A DNA stretch of 64,000 bases from Pseudoalteromonas distincta (GTDB taxonomy: Bacteria > Pseudomonadota > Gammaproteobacteria > Enterobacterales > Alteromonadaceae): contig NZ_JWIG01000023.1 of assembly GCF_000814675.1 (NCBI RefSeq), positions 42,632-106,631 on the forward strand, read 5' to 3'. This document shows, piece by piece, positions 44,856 through 53,925 of the stretch. A program made the position numbers and the translations under genes. The notes beneath the pieces are model-generated. The model was not told the DNA's origin. It saw only the letters and a list, made by a program, of their open reading frames with translations, and did no database searches. The stretch's first letter is position 1. Each line of letters starts with the position of its first letter.

Positions 44856-47090
44856 ATGACTTCAAATCCGAATAAACCGACTTTTAATACGGATCGAAGC
44901 CGTCTATTTAAAGATCGGTTTGCCAAATTTGGTATAACCGCAGGTGGGATAATGGTATTGGTAGCACTGCTATTAATATTCTTTTACCTTCTTTATGTAG
45001 TACAGCCAATTTTTGAATCAGCAAAAGTAGAAAAACGCGATAGCTTTCAGGTCGCTAATTCGCAGCAAATAGCAGGCCTAGGTGTAGAAGAGCAAACTGA
45101 AGTTGCTTATTTACTCAGTCAGCAAGGGCAGGTTGATTTTTACAGTGTGCAAGATGGCAGCTTTGGTAAAAAGCTTAAAACATTAAACGCCGAGCTACCA
45201 AGTGATGCAACAAGCTTTGCCACTAGCGCGCCTTTTCAAGGGCATTATGCGTTTGGTTTAAAAGATGGCACTGTAATGGTCGTAGCACCTAAATTTTTGG
45301 TCACCTTTCCTAATAACGAGCGTAAATTAACGCCCCGTTTAGACTTTCCTCTTGGGGAAATGGCTCTGGAAGTAGATGAACAAGGCGCAGCTATTAAACG
45401 CTTTGCATTTAGCCACTATGAAGACAGAACAGCTGTTGTCGCACTTACAGAAGACAAACGGGTGCTGTTTAGCAGTTTTGTTGCTGAAGAGAATATGTTT
45501 ACTGGCGAAGTTGAGTGGGTTGTTGAGCGCACAGAGCTAGATGTTGAAGGGCGTGTAGATGAGCTATTAATGTCGCCAGATACAACCCGTACTTTTGTAC
45601 GTTCTGCTAATCAAGTTTATGTATACGATACACGTGACCCAAGTGATGTAGAGCAAATTCAGCTACTTTCAGCTAACGAAGAAAATGCCAATATTGTATC
45701 TGCACAATTACTAGCAGGTGCAAACTCATTAATGCTTGCAAATGATAACGGCGAAGTTTCGCAGTGGTTTGAAGTTAACACTGACACTGGCCGCGAATAT
45801 CAAAAAATACGTTCATTTGAAACGACTAAGCAAAGTAAATTAAATGTATTTACAGAGTTCTACCGTCGTACTTTTTTTACGACCAGCAGTAACGGTGAGC
45901 TTGGGGTGTACTACACAACAAGCGAAGCAAAATTATGGCAAGGTAAAGTAAGTGAAGGCGCAATACAAAACTTTGCAATTTCACCGCGTTCAAATGCTGC
46001 ATTAATTTTAGCGGATAACAAACTAACAGTATTAGAAATACATAACGAGCATCCAGAAGTTACTTGGTCAGCGCTTTGGCAAGAAGTGTGGTACGAAGGT
46101 TACCCAGAGCCAGGTTATATATGGCAGTCAACATCAGCCAGTGATGACTTTGAATCTAAGTTTTCATTAGTGCCAATTTCGTTTGGCACATTAAAAGCAG
46201 CCCTTTATGCGATGTTATTTGCTGTGCCTATTGCGCTTTCGGCGGCAATTTACACGGCATACTTTATGTCGAGTAAATTACGTAAGGTAGTTAAGCCTAC
46301 TGTTGAAATAATGGAAGCTTTACCCACCGTTATTTTAGGTTTTTTAGCCGGTCTTTGGTTAGCTCCATTGATAGAAGAGCACTTACCTGCAATTGTTGGG
46401 TTACTCATATTATTACCTTTAGGTATGTTAGCGACAGGTTTAGCTTGGACTAAATTACCAACCAAAATTCGTCATCGAATTCCTGAAGGATCTCATTCAA
46501 TTATCCTTATTCCGGTCGTTTTACTTATTGGCTGGTTTTCGTTTGCGATGAGTGAATTTGTTGAGCTTTGGATGTTTGACGGCAATGTACGTCAGTACTT
46601 AACAAATGAGCTGGGCATGACATTCGATCAACGTAACTCGCTTGTTGTAGGTATTGCGATGGGGTTTGCAGTTATTCCAACTATATTCTCAATTGCAGAA
46701 GACGCCGTATTTAGTGTTCCAAAGCATTTATCAAATGGCTCATTAGCATTAGGTGCAACACAGTGGCAAACACTAATACGTGTTGTATTACTAACAGCAA
46801 GCCCTGGTATTTTCTCTGCGGTAATGATGGGACTTGGCCGCGCCGTTGGCGAAACCATGATTGTACTTATGGCAACGGGTAATACACCAATTATGGATTG
46901 GAGCATCTTCCAAGGTATGCGTACGCTTGCAGCAAATATTGCAGTTGAAATGCCTGAGTCAGAAGTAGGTAGTTCGCATTACAGAATATTGTTCTTAGCG
47001 GCCTTTGTACTATTCATATTCACATTCATTTTTAACACAGTCGCTGAATTTGTTCGCCAGCAACTGCGTGAAAAATATAGCTCAATGTAA
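44856..47090 (+). CDS. pstC: phosphate ABC transporter permease PstC, long form
   Basis: PstC is one of two membrane subunits of the high-affinity phosphate importer. The 744-residue protein is far longer than E. coli PstC. One transmembrane segment (about 30-52) is followed by some 380 residues of beta-rich periplasmic sequence, then the permease domain (about 440-740) with EALPTVILGFLAG and GLGRAVGETMIVLMATGN, the EAA-type loop. Long PstC forms are also known from Pseudomonas and Vibrio. ATG 44856 follows AAGGG, while the in-frame TTG at 44853 is less likely. It is first in the pst operon behind a Pho box. Confidence 0.93.
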   Translation: MTSNPNKPTFNTDRSRLFKDRFAKFGITAGGIMVLVALLLIFFYLLYVVQPIFESAKVEKRDSFQVANSQQIAGLGVEEQTEVAYLLSQQGQVDFYSVQDGSFGKKLKTLNAELPSDATSFATSAPFQGHYAFGLKDGTVMVVAPKFLVTFPNNERKLTPRLDFPLGEMALEVDEQGAAIKRFAFSHYEDRTAVVALTEDKRVLFSSFVAEENMFTGEVEWVVERTELDVEGRVDELLMSPDTTRTFVRSANQVYVYDTRDPSDVEQIQLLSANEENANIVSAQLLAGANSLMLANDNGEVSQWFEVNTDTGREYQKIRSFETTKQSKLNVFTEFYRRTFFTTSSNGELGVYYTTSEAKLWQGKVSEGAIQNFAISPRSNAALILADNKLTVLEIHNEHPEVTWSALWQEVWYEGYPEPGYIWQSTSASDDFESKFSLVPISFGTLKAALYAMLFAVPIALSAAIYTAYFMSSKLRKVVKPTVEIMEALPTVILGFLAGLWLAPLIEEHLPAIVGLLILLPLGMLATGLAWTKLPTKIRHRIPEGSHSIILIPVVLLIGWFSFAMSEFVELWMFDGNVRQYLTNELGMTFDQRNSLVVGIAMGFAVIPTIFSIAEDAVFSVPKHLSNGSLALGATQWQTLIRVVLLTASPGIFSAVMMGLGRAVGETMIVLMATGNTPIMDWSIFQGMRTLAANIAVEMPESEVGSSHYRILFLAAFVLFIFTFIFNTVAEFVRQQLREKYSSM

Positions 47091-47105
47091 GCGGAGAGAC
47101 ATGAC

Positions 47106-48755
47106 ATGGTAAAGCAGTGGTTTAAGTCTGGTTCTCCTTGGATTTGGATGACCGGTGGTGCAGTGAGCATCAGTTTAATTTCAGTTCTAGGCTTATTAGC
47201 AATGATAGCCTGGAAAGGATTAAGTTTTTTCTGGCCTTCAGAAGTTGTGCAGTTTGAACTTGAAGGGTCAATTTCAAAACAAACCGTTATTGGCGAAGTT
47301 TATGACCGTGAATTAGTACCAAAAACGCGTTTAGCCGCGACAGGTATTGACGTTAGCGGATTTGAAAAAGAAGAAATAGAGCGCTTACTTATTAAAACAG
47401 GTAATCGTGAGTATGTAGATTTAGACTTTCGTTGGATATTAGAAACCGACATTAAAAATAAAACAACGCCTGCAACGCTTGCTGTATTTGAGCGTAGTAA
47501 AAACGGTAATTTTTATGGTTATGTTGAAAGTGTAATTAAAGATGGTAAACCAGTCGAAGGCGATAAAATTGAAGCTCTACATGAACTTGTAGAGCGTGCC
47601 GTGGATTTAAACGACGAAGCACTTGATTTACAAAATGGTGACATTGGGCATATTAACTATGAGCTTGAGCGTCTTCGTTTAAAAGAAAAGGGCTACTTAC
47701 TAGATAACGCACTCACTGATGAACGTGTTGCTGAGCTTGCTCAAGAGCGTGCTGAATTACGTGCGCAGTATGGTGTACTTGAAAAAGATTTATTTGCACT
47801 ACGTAAACAAGCTAAACGTGACCACGTAACTGTAAAAGATATGCGCGGTGAAGTAGTTACGATTCCAATGTATCAAGTACTTGATGTTTGGTTTCCAAAT
47901 GATATGGGCTTTTTTGCAAAGCTAGGGCACTACTTTGTACAGCTAGGTAAGTTTGTATCTGATGACCCACGTGAAGCAAATACAGAGGGCGGTGTTTTCC
48001 CTGCTATATTTGGTACTGTGTTTATGGTTATGCTGATGGCTGTAATAGTGACGCCGTTTGGTGTTGTTGCTGCAATTTACTTACACGAGTATGCCGCTAA
48101 AAATGCAGTCACTAAGATGATTCGTATTGCGGTGATTAACTTGGCCGGTGTGCCTTCAATTGTGTACGGTGTATTTGGCCTCGGCTTTTTTGTATACATG
48201 TTAGGTGGTAGCTTAGACCAATTATTTTACCCTGAAGCGGCACCAACGCCAGTATTTGGTACGCCAGGTGTAATGTGGTCGGCGTTAACGCTTGCTATAT
48301 TAACTTTGCCAGTTGTTATTGTATCGACTGAAGAGGGCTTATCTCGTATTCCAAGTACCGTACGTGACGGTTCGCTAGCGCTTGGCGCAACAAAGGTTGA
48401 AACGTTATGGCGCATAATTATTCCAATGGCAAGCCCTGCAATTATGACTGGTTTAATACTGGCAGTTGCGCGTGCTGCAGGTGAAGTTGCACCATTAATG
48501 TTAGTAGGCGTTGTAAAAATGGCCCCTACATTACCACTTGATGGTAACTTCCCGTATTTTCACTTAGATAGAAAGTTCATGCACTTAGGCTTTCATATAT
48601 ACGATGTTGGCTTCCAAAGCCCTAATGTTGAAGCGGCACGTCCGCTGGTATACGCCACTGCCTTTTTATTGGTGTCGGTGATTATTACCCTAAACATAAC
48701 GGCCATTGGTATACGTAACCATTTACGTGAAAAATTCAGATCGCTTGAACACTAA
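47106..48755 (+). CDS. pstA: phosphate ABC transporter permease PstA, long form
   Basis: PstA is the second membrane subunit of the phosphate importer. The 549-residue protein has an N-terminal transmembrane segment (about 14-36), a periplasmic helical insert (about 40-270, with long Glu/Arg-rich coils) and a permease domain (about 290-540) with NLAGVPSIVYGVFGLGFF and ARAAGEVAPLMLVG. ATG 47106 follows GCGGAGAG, 15 bases after pstC. The insert parallels the extension of PstC, so the two probably fold together in the periplasm. Confidence 0.93.
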   Translation: MVKQWFKSGSPWIWMTGGAVSISLISVLGLLAMIAWKGLSFFWPSEVVQFELEGSISKQTVIGEVYDRELVPKTRLAATGIDVSGFEKEEIERLLIKTGNREYVDLDFRWILETDIKNKTTPATLAVFERSKNGNFYGYVESVIKDGKPVEGDKIEALHELVERAVDLNDEALDLQNGDIGHINYELERLRLKEKGYLLDNALTDERVAELAQERAELRAQYGVLEKDLFALRKQAKRDHVTVKDMRGEVVTIPMYQVLDVWFPNDMGFFAKLGHYFVQLGKFVSDDPREANTEGGVFPAIFGTVFMVMLMAVIVTPFGVVAAIYLHEYAAKNAVTKMIRIAVINLAGVPSIVYGVFGLGFFVYMLGGSLDQLFYPEAAPTPVFGTPGVMWSALTLAILTLPVVIVSTEEGLSRIPSTVRDGSLALGATKVETLWRIIIPMASPAIMTGLILAVARAAGEVAPLMLVGVVKMAPTLPLDGNFPYFHLDRKFMHLGFHIYDVGFQSPNVEAARPLVYATAFLLVSVIITLNITAIGIRNHLREKFRSLEH

Positions 48756-48782
48756 TTAGTAAAGATTTTATAGGTAACAAAA

Positions 48783-49610
48783 ATGATTACAGTCGCTCCA
48801 CAAGTAAACCAAGCTAATATTGGTCAAAAGTTAGACCTAGAAAATTTAACGGATGATCAAAAAGCGCTAGAGATTAAAGACCTCGATCTTTACTACGGTG
48901 ATAAGCAGGCGCTTAATAAAGTAAATATGAACATTCCTAAAGGCCAAGTAACTGCGTTTATCGGGCCGTCTGGGTGTGGTAAATCAACATTACTGCGTTG
49001 TATTAATCGCATGAATGATTTGGTTGATATTTGCCGTATTGAAGGTGAAATATTACTCCATGGTCAAAATATTTACGATAAGAGCGTAGATGTAGCAGCA
49101 CTTCGTCGTAATGTAGGCATGGTGTTTCAGCGCCCTAATCCATTTCCTAAATCAATTTATGAAAATGTAGTTTATGGCTTGCGCTTACAAGGCATTAAAG
49201 AGAAACGTAAATTAGATGAAGTGGTAGAGCAATCACTTCGTGGTGCTGCTTTGTGGGATGAAGTAAAAGATAGATTGCACGATAGCGCGTTTGGCTTATC
49301 GGGTGGTCAGCAACAACGTTTAGTTATAGCTCGCTCAATTGCAATTGAGCCTGAGGTACTTTTACTTGATGAACCAACATCAGCACTCGACCCTATTTCT
49401 ACTTTGGTAATCGAAGAGCTAATAAACGATTTAAAAAACAAATTTACCGTTGTTATTGTTACACACAACATGCAACAAGCAGCGCGTGTATCTGATCAAA
49501 CAGCCTTTATGTATATGGGCGAATTGATTGAATACTCAGACACAAATACCTTATTTACTACACCAACGAAGAAAAAGACTGAAGATTACATTATCGGTCG
49601 TTACGGTTAA
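48783..49610 (+). CDS. pstB: phosphate ABC transporter ATP-binding protein PstB
   Basis: PstB is the ATPase subunit that drives phosphate import. The 275-residue protein has Walker [10 protein letters not shown] (about residues 60-68), the family-specific [16 protein letters not shown], signature LSGGQQQR and Walker [13 protein letters not shown]. About 30 extra residues precede the ABC domain. It lies 28 bases after pstA and 46 before phoU. Confidence 0.97.
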   Translation: MITVAPQVNQANIGQKLDLENLTDDQKALEIKDLDLYYGDKQALNKVNMNIPKGQVTAFIGPSGCGKSTLLRCINRMNDLVDICRIEGEILLHGQNIYDKSVDVAALRRNVGMVFQRPNPFPKSIYENVVYGLRLQGIKEKRKLDEVVEQSLRGAALWDEVKDRLHDSAFGLSGGQQQRLVIARSIAIEPEVLLLDEPTSALDPISTLVIEELINDLKNKFTVVIVTHNMQQAARVSDQTAFMYMGELIEYSDTNTLFTTPTKKKTEDYIIGRYG

Positions 49611-49656
49611 TTAGCCCGTTATAGCGTGTTGTACAAGATTAAGAGAGAAGGTAACT

Positions 49657-50358
49657 ATGGAACATAATATTAATAAGCATATTTCTGGGCGCTTTAACCA
49701 AGAACTAGAAAATGTACGTAACCATGTATTGAGTATGGGTGGCTTAGTTGAGCAGCAATTAAATAGCGCGCTTGATGCGGTGAGTCGTAACGATGCTGAG
49801 CTTGCTCAAAAGGTACGTCAGAACGATTACAAAGTAAATGCAATGGAAGTCAGCATCGATGAAGAATGTACGCGTATCATTGCTCGTCGTCAGCCTGCAG
49901 CAAGTGACTTACGTTTAGTGATTGCAATTGCAAAAACTATTGCAGATTTAGAACGTATTGGCGATGAAGCTGAGCGAATTGCTAAAGTTGCACTAGACTC
50001 ATTTACTAAAGATCAACAAGACTTGCTAGTAAATATTGAGAATATGGGCCGCCAAGTTTTAAAGATGTTACATGATGTACTAGACGCATTTGCACGTATG
50101 GATGTGCAGCGCGCATTTCAAGTACATAAAGAAGATGCAAAAGTTGACCGTGAATATGAAGCTATCACACGTCAAATAATGACTTATATGATGGAAGATC
50201 CACGCTCAATCCCTAAAATTATGGACTTAGTTTGGTCTGTTCGTTCATTAGAGCGCATAGGGGATCGCTGTCAAAATATTGCGGAATACATTATTTATTT
50301 TGTAAATGGCAAAGATATTCGTCATACATCTCAAGAAGATATAGAAAAATCGCTATAA
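49657..50358 (+). CDS. phoU: phosphate signalling regulator PhoU
   Basis: PhoU links the Pst transporter to the PhoR kinase and keeps the Pho regulon off when phosphate is ample. The 233-residue protein is all helical with two PhoU repeats, showing the metal-binding EVSIDEECTRIIARRQPAASDLR and DLERIGDEAERI and, in the second repeat, RSLERIGDRCQNIAEYI. ATG 49657 follows GAGAGAAGG. It is last in the pst operon. Confidence 0.97.
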   Translation: MEHNINKHISGRFNQELENVRNHVLSMGGLVEQQLNSALDAVSRNDAELAQKVRQNDYKVNAMEVSIDEECTRIIARRQPAASDLRLVIAIAKTIADLERIGDEAERIAKVALDSFTKDQQDLLVNIENMGRQVLKMLHDVLDAFARMDVQRAFQVHKEDAKVDREYEAITRQIMTYMMEDPRSIPKIMDLVWSVRSLERIGDRCQNIAEYIIYFVNGKDIRHTSQEDIEKSL

Positions 50359-50384
50359 TTTTTTACCTATTTTTCTTTTTTATT

Positions 50385-50405
50385 AAAGCGGCTTAGTGCC
50401 GCTTT
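50385..50405. terminator. hairpin after phoU, weak terminator
   Basis: AAAGCGGC and GCCGCTTT pair around TTAGT. The plus-strand tail is only TTTGTGC, so termination would be partial. Confidence 0.5.
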
Positions 50406-50440
50406 GTGCATTGCAAGCCTTAGTGAAGTAATAAAAAGCG

Positions 50441-50468
50441 TTCACAATCTTGGTTAATACTGTAAAAT
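50441..50468 (+). promoter_or_regulatory. sigma-70 promoter candidate for the DUF47-pit pair
   Basis: TTCACA (50441-50446) and TAAAAT (50463-50468) have a 16-base spacer, each 5 of 6 to consensus, about 40 bases before ATG 50509. No Pho box is seen, which fits a constitutive low-affinity system. Confidence 0.6.
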
Positions 50469-50508
50469 TCATGCTGCAAAGCATATCAATTTGATTAAAG
50501 GGTCAGTT

Positions 50509-51186
50509 ATGCCTACAAACGCGTTTTTAGGAGTATTTGCAAAATCTCCTATCAAACCAATGGAAGAACACATCAAGAAGGTTCATCAAGCAAGTAAAGC
50601 CTTGATACCTTTTTTTAATCACGTATTTAAAGAAGAGTGGGTACAAGCTGAAGAGCTTCGCATCACTATTCGCAATTTAGAACGTGAAGCTGATGATATG
50701 AAAAGAGATATACGCTTACAATTGCCACGTGGTTTATTCATGCCGGTAGAGCGTACAGATCTTCTCGAATTAGTAACTCAACAAGATAAAATTGCCAATA
50801 AAGCAAAAGATATTGCAGGACGAGTGATTGGTCGTGAAATGACCATTCCTAAAGTTATGCAAGCTGATTTCTTAGCTTACTTAACCCGTTGTGTAGATGC
50901 GACTAAACAAGCATCTAAAGCAATTAACGAATTAGAAGAATTGCTAGAAACGGGTTTTAAAGGTCGAGAAGTCACCTTAGTAGAAAAAATGTTAGTTGAA
51001 TTGGATGCCATAGAACAAGACACGGACGAAATGCAGATAAAAGTACGCCGCCAGCTACGTGATGTAGAGGGTGAGTTAAACCCAATTGATGTGATGTTTT
51101 TATATAAAATCATTGAATGGGTTGGCGAGCTTGCAGATATTGCAGAGCGCGTAGGATCACGTCTTGAGCTGATGTTAGCTCGTTAA
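50509..51186 (+). CDS. DUF47 family PhoU-like protein (TIGR00153)
   Basis: This 225-residue all-helical protein is a distant PhoU relative that regularly accompanies Pit transporters and is thought to control them. PIKPMEEHIKKVHQA opens the fold, followed by LREADD-like helices (NLEREADDMKRDIR), LPRGLFMPVERTDLLEL and the terminal WVGELADIAERVGSRLELML. ATG 50509 is chosen because AAAGGG lies 7 bases upstream. The frame also has TTG at 50491. It lies 40 bases before pit. Confidence 0.92.
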   Translation: MPTNAFLGVFAKSPIKPMEEHIKKVHQASKALIPFFNHVFKEEWVQAEELRITIRNLEREADDMKRDIRLQLPRGLFMPVERTDLLELVTQQDKIANKAKDIAGRVIGREMTIPKVMQADFLAYLTRCVDATKQASKAINELEELLETGFKGREVTLVEKMLVELDAIEQDTDEMQIKVRRQLRDVEGELNPIDVMFLYKIIEWVGELADIAERVGSRLELMLAR

Positions 51187-51225
51187 TTTAAAATCAGTTC
51201 AAACACGAAAGATTAAGGTTTTACA

Positions 51226-52494
51226 ATGGATATCATTGCATCTTACGGCACGGTATTAATTTTAATTGCCGCAGCAGTCGGCTTTTTTATGGCTTATGGT
51301 ATTGGCGCGAACGACGTAGCGAACGCCATGGGTACATCTGTAGGTTCAAAGGCGCTAACAATCAAACAAGCTATTTTTATAGCGATGATTTTTGAATTTG
51401 CAGGCGCCTATTTAGCAGGTGGTGAGGTTACATCAACAATTCGTAAAGGAATTATTGATGCAGCACCATTTGCAGATATTCCGGAATTAATGGTTCTGGG
51501 TATGATTTCGTCTTTATTTGCAGCCGGTGCTTGGTTATTAATGGCCTTGTTCTTAGGTTGGCCTGTATCTACAACTCACTCAATCATTGGTGCAATCATA
51601 GGTTTTGCGTTAGTTGCAGTAGGTACTGAGGCGATTCAATGGGATAAAGTAGGTGGTATTGTAGGTAGTTGGATTATAACACCTGCCATATCAGGCTTTA
51701 TTGCATACTTAATATTCATGAGTGCACAAAAACTTATTTTCAATACAGATGCACCACTAAAAAATGCTAAACGTTATGTCCCTCTTTATATGGGCTTAGC
51801 AGGTTTTATCATGGCATTGGTTACAATTAAAAAGGGCTTAAAGCACGTTGGTATAGACCTAGGCTCAGCTGAAGGCTATGCACTGTCAGTAGGTGTTGCA
51901 ATAGTTGTTGCTGTGATTGGTAAAATTGCCATATCTCGCTTAAATATTGATCCAAAAGCAGATAAACAAATGCAGTTCAACAATGTTGAAAAAGTATTTG
52001 CTGTTCTTATGGTACTAACAGCATGTTGTATGGCATTTGCACATGGTTCTAATGACGTTGCTAATGCAATTGGTCCACTAGCAGCTGTTGTAAACATTGT
52101 TGAAAACAATGGTGAAATTGCTAAAAAAGCAGCTATTGCTTGGTGGATTCTACCTCTAGGTGGTTTTGGTATTGTTGCTGGTCTTGCTATTTTAGGCAAA
52201 AAAGTAATCAAAACAATCGGTGAAGGTATTACACATTTAACACCTAGCCGTGGTTTTGCTGCTGAACTAGCTGCTGCTTCTACCGTTGTTATTGCCTCAG
52301 GTACTGGTATGCCAATCTCTACTACTCAAACCCTAGTGGGTGCGGTATTAGGTGTAGGTATGGCACGTGGAATTGGCGCGCTTAACATGGGTGTTATCAG
52401 AAACATTGTAGTTTCTTGGGTAATTACATTGCCAGTTGGCGCTGCCCTTGCTATTGTTATTTTCTACGTACTAAGAACCGCATTTGGGGTTTAA
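51226..52494 (+). CDS. pit: low-affinity inorganic phosphate transporter, Pit family
   Basis: This is a secondary inner-membrane phosphate transporter that moves metal phosphate with a proton or cation. The 422-residue protein has ten to twelve hydrophobic segments and the two inverted PHO4 signatures: GANDVANAMGTSVGS near the N terminus and HGSNDVANAIGPLAAV near residue 270. VSTTHSIIGAIIGF and ISTTQTLVGAVLGV also form a repeat pair. It follows its DUF47 partner and ends at a terminator. High- and low-affinity phosphate uptake are thus adjacent. Confidence 0.95.
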   Translation: MDIIASYGTVLILIAAAVGFFMAYGIGANDVANAMGTSVGSKALTIKQAIFIAMIFEFAGAYLAGGEVTSTIRKGIIDAAPFADIPELMVLGMISSLFAAGAWLLMALFLGWPVSTTHSIIGAIIGFALVAVGTEAIQWDKVGGIVGSWIITPAISGFIAYLIFMSAQKLIFNTDAPLKNAKRYVPLYMGLAGFIMALVTIKKGLKHVGIDLGSAEGYALSVGVAIVVAVIGKIAISRLNIDPKADKQMQFNNVEKVFAVLMVLTACCMAFAHGSNDVANAIGPLAAVVNIVENNGEIAKKAAIAWWILPLGGFGIVAGLAILGKKVIKTIGEGITHLTPSRGFAAELAAASTVVIASGTGMPISTTQTLVGAVLGVGMARGIGALNMGVIRNIVVSWVITLPVGAALAIVIFYVLRTAFGV

Positions 52495-52523
52495 TAAAAA
52501 AGTACTCAAAGACTTTTAGCTTG

Positions 52524-52559
52524 AAAAGATCTCAATGCCCTAGGTGTTGGGGTCTTTTT
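52524..52559 (+). terminator. terminator after pit
   Basis: AAAAGATCTCAATGCC pairs with GGTGTTGGGGTCTTTTT through a 12-bp stem with several G-T pairs and a T tract. It ends 18 bases before the oxyR start. Confidence 0.7.
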
Positions 52560-52576
52560 ATTTGTGGAAAGAAAAA

Positions 52577-53503
52577 ATGACTAACCTTCCAAGTATTAAA
52601 CAACTACAGTATTTATTAGCTGTTCATCAACATCAGCACTTTGGCAGAGCCGCTAGTGCCTGCTTTATAGGACAATCTACTTTAAGTAGCGCTATTCAAA
52701 ATCTTGAAGAAACACTAGGCTGTCAGCTAATTGAGCGTGAAAATCGCAGCCTTATGTTTACCAGTATTGGTGAAGAAGTTGTTGAGCGTTCTCGTAAAAT
52801 AATTAACGATACAATTAGTTTAAAAGAGCTTACAAAAAGCTTTTTAACACCACTAAGTGGTAAGCTGACTGTGGGTGTTATACCTACAATTGCAAGCTTT
52901 ATAGCGGCTCCGCTTTATCATTTTTGTAAAGAAACCTTTTGTGATTTAGAGCTGGTATTAATTGAAGATACGAGTGACAAGCTACTGGATAAACTTGAAC
53001 ATGGGCATATTGATTTAGCGCTACTTGCACTGCCGTACGAAACAGATAAATTTCATACACAAGTATTGGCAAAAGATCAGTTTAGTTTAGTGCACCATAA
53101 GGATTACAGCGCTGCAAAGGGCGTAGTCGACTTTAATCTATTACCAGAGGCTAGCGTATTCTTATTAGAGCGCGAGCACTGCATGACGGGCCATGCGCTT
53201 AGTGCATGTCATTTAAACCGTGCCAGTTGTATTAACCCATTTGAAGCTGCAAGCTTACATACTCTATTAAGCATGGTTGAGCATCAGCTCGGGGTGACTT
53301 TTTTACCACAGATGGCGATTAATGCGGGTATTTTAGATAATAAAAATATGGTGGCTACACCATCACAAAGTGATGCATATAGAGATATTGGTATCTTGTG
53401 GCGTAAAACTACGGGCCGAATTCGAGACTTTAGGCTATTTAGCCAACAGCTTGAGGTGTTTTTAAAGCGTCAATGTAGTTTAGATTTTTCTAAAGCAGAA
53501 TAA
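52577..53503 (+). CDS. oxyR: hydrogen peroxide-inducible regulator OxyR
   Basis: OxyR is a LysR-type regulator that activates peroxide defence genes when a disulphide forms. The 308-residue protein has an N-terminal helix-turn-helix (KQLQYLLAVHQHQHFGRAA, LEETLGCQLIERE) and a LysR sensor domain. The redox pair is seen in HCMTGHALSACH, two cysteines separated by eight residues as in E. coli OxyR C199/C208. ATG 52577 follows GGAAAG. An in-frame start at 52544 would lie inside the pit terminator. Confidence 0.9.
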   Translation: MTNLPSIKQLQYLLAVHQHQHFGRAASACFIGQSTLSSAIQNLEETLGCQLIERENRSLMFTSIGEEVVERSRKIINDTISLKELTKSFLTPLSGKLTVGVIPTIASFIAAPLYHFCKETFCDLELVLIEDTSDKLLDKLEHGHIDLALLALPYETDKFHTQVLAKDQFSLVHHKDYSAAKGVVDFNLLPEASVFLLEREHCMTGHALSACHLNRASCINPFEAASLHTLLSMVEHQLGVTFLPQMAINAGILDNKNMVATPSQSDAYRDIGILWRKTTGRIRDFRLFSQQLEVFLKRQCSLDFSKAE

Positions 53504-53513
53504 TAAGTGAACT

Positions 53514-53540
53514 AAAGCAGCCTACAAAGGCTGCTTTTGA
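53514..53540. terminator. bidirectional terminator between oxyR and a small gene
   Basis: AAAGCAGCC pairs with GGCTGCTTT around TACAAA. It overlaps the stop codon of the convergent small gene. Confidence 0.82.
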
Positions 53541-53734
53541 TTTTGAAGATGACTTTCAAAAGGCTCAAGTTCAGGTAAAAATAATAAATAAATCCATACC
53601 ACCAAGTTAAAGTAAGGCACGCAGCCTAATACAGTAAAAACCTTAACTGGGTAGCCTTTAATATTCGCGTAGCGGTAGCACTGATACGCGATTGCAAAAT
53701 GTATAATCAGTAATAACATAACTAGTTGTGTCAT
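53522..53734 (-). CDS. small hypothetical membrane protein
   Basis: The 70-residue product has two hydrophobic segments (about 3-19 and 29-53) and a polar C-terminal tail. A strong ribosome site (GGAAGAAGG) precedes its ATG on the minus strand, which supports real translation. It ends within the bidirectional terminator shared with oxyR. No family is recognised. Confidence 0.65.
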   Translation of the reverse strand: MTQLVMLLLIIHFAIAYQCYRYANIKGYPVKVFTVLGCVPYFNLVVWIYLLFLPELEPFESHLQNQKQPL

Positions 53735-53925
53735 ACCTTCTTCCTTAAAAGCTTAAATAGCTTTGAAACCCACTATAAATATCGGTACTACGCCGCCAAA
53801 AGGTAATGTCATGTTTTTAAAGTGAAATACATAAAAAGTCACGACATTTTTTATTTGATGCTGAAAGTATAGGCAAGAAAGGTAATATTGGTAGTAATAA
53901 AATGATTAAAATTGTTTAATTTTGT

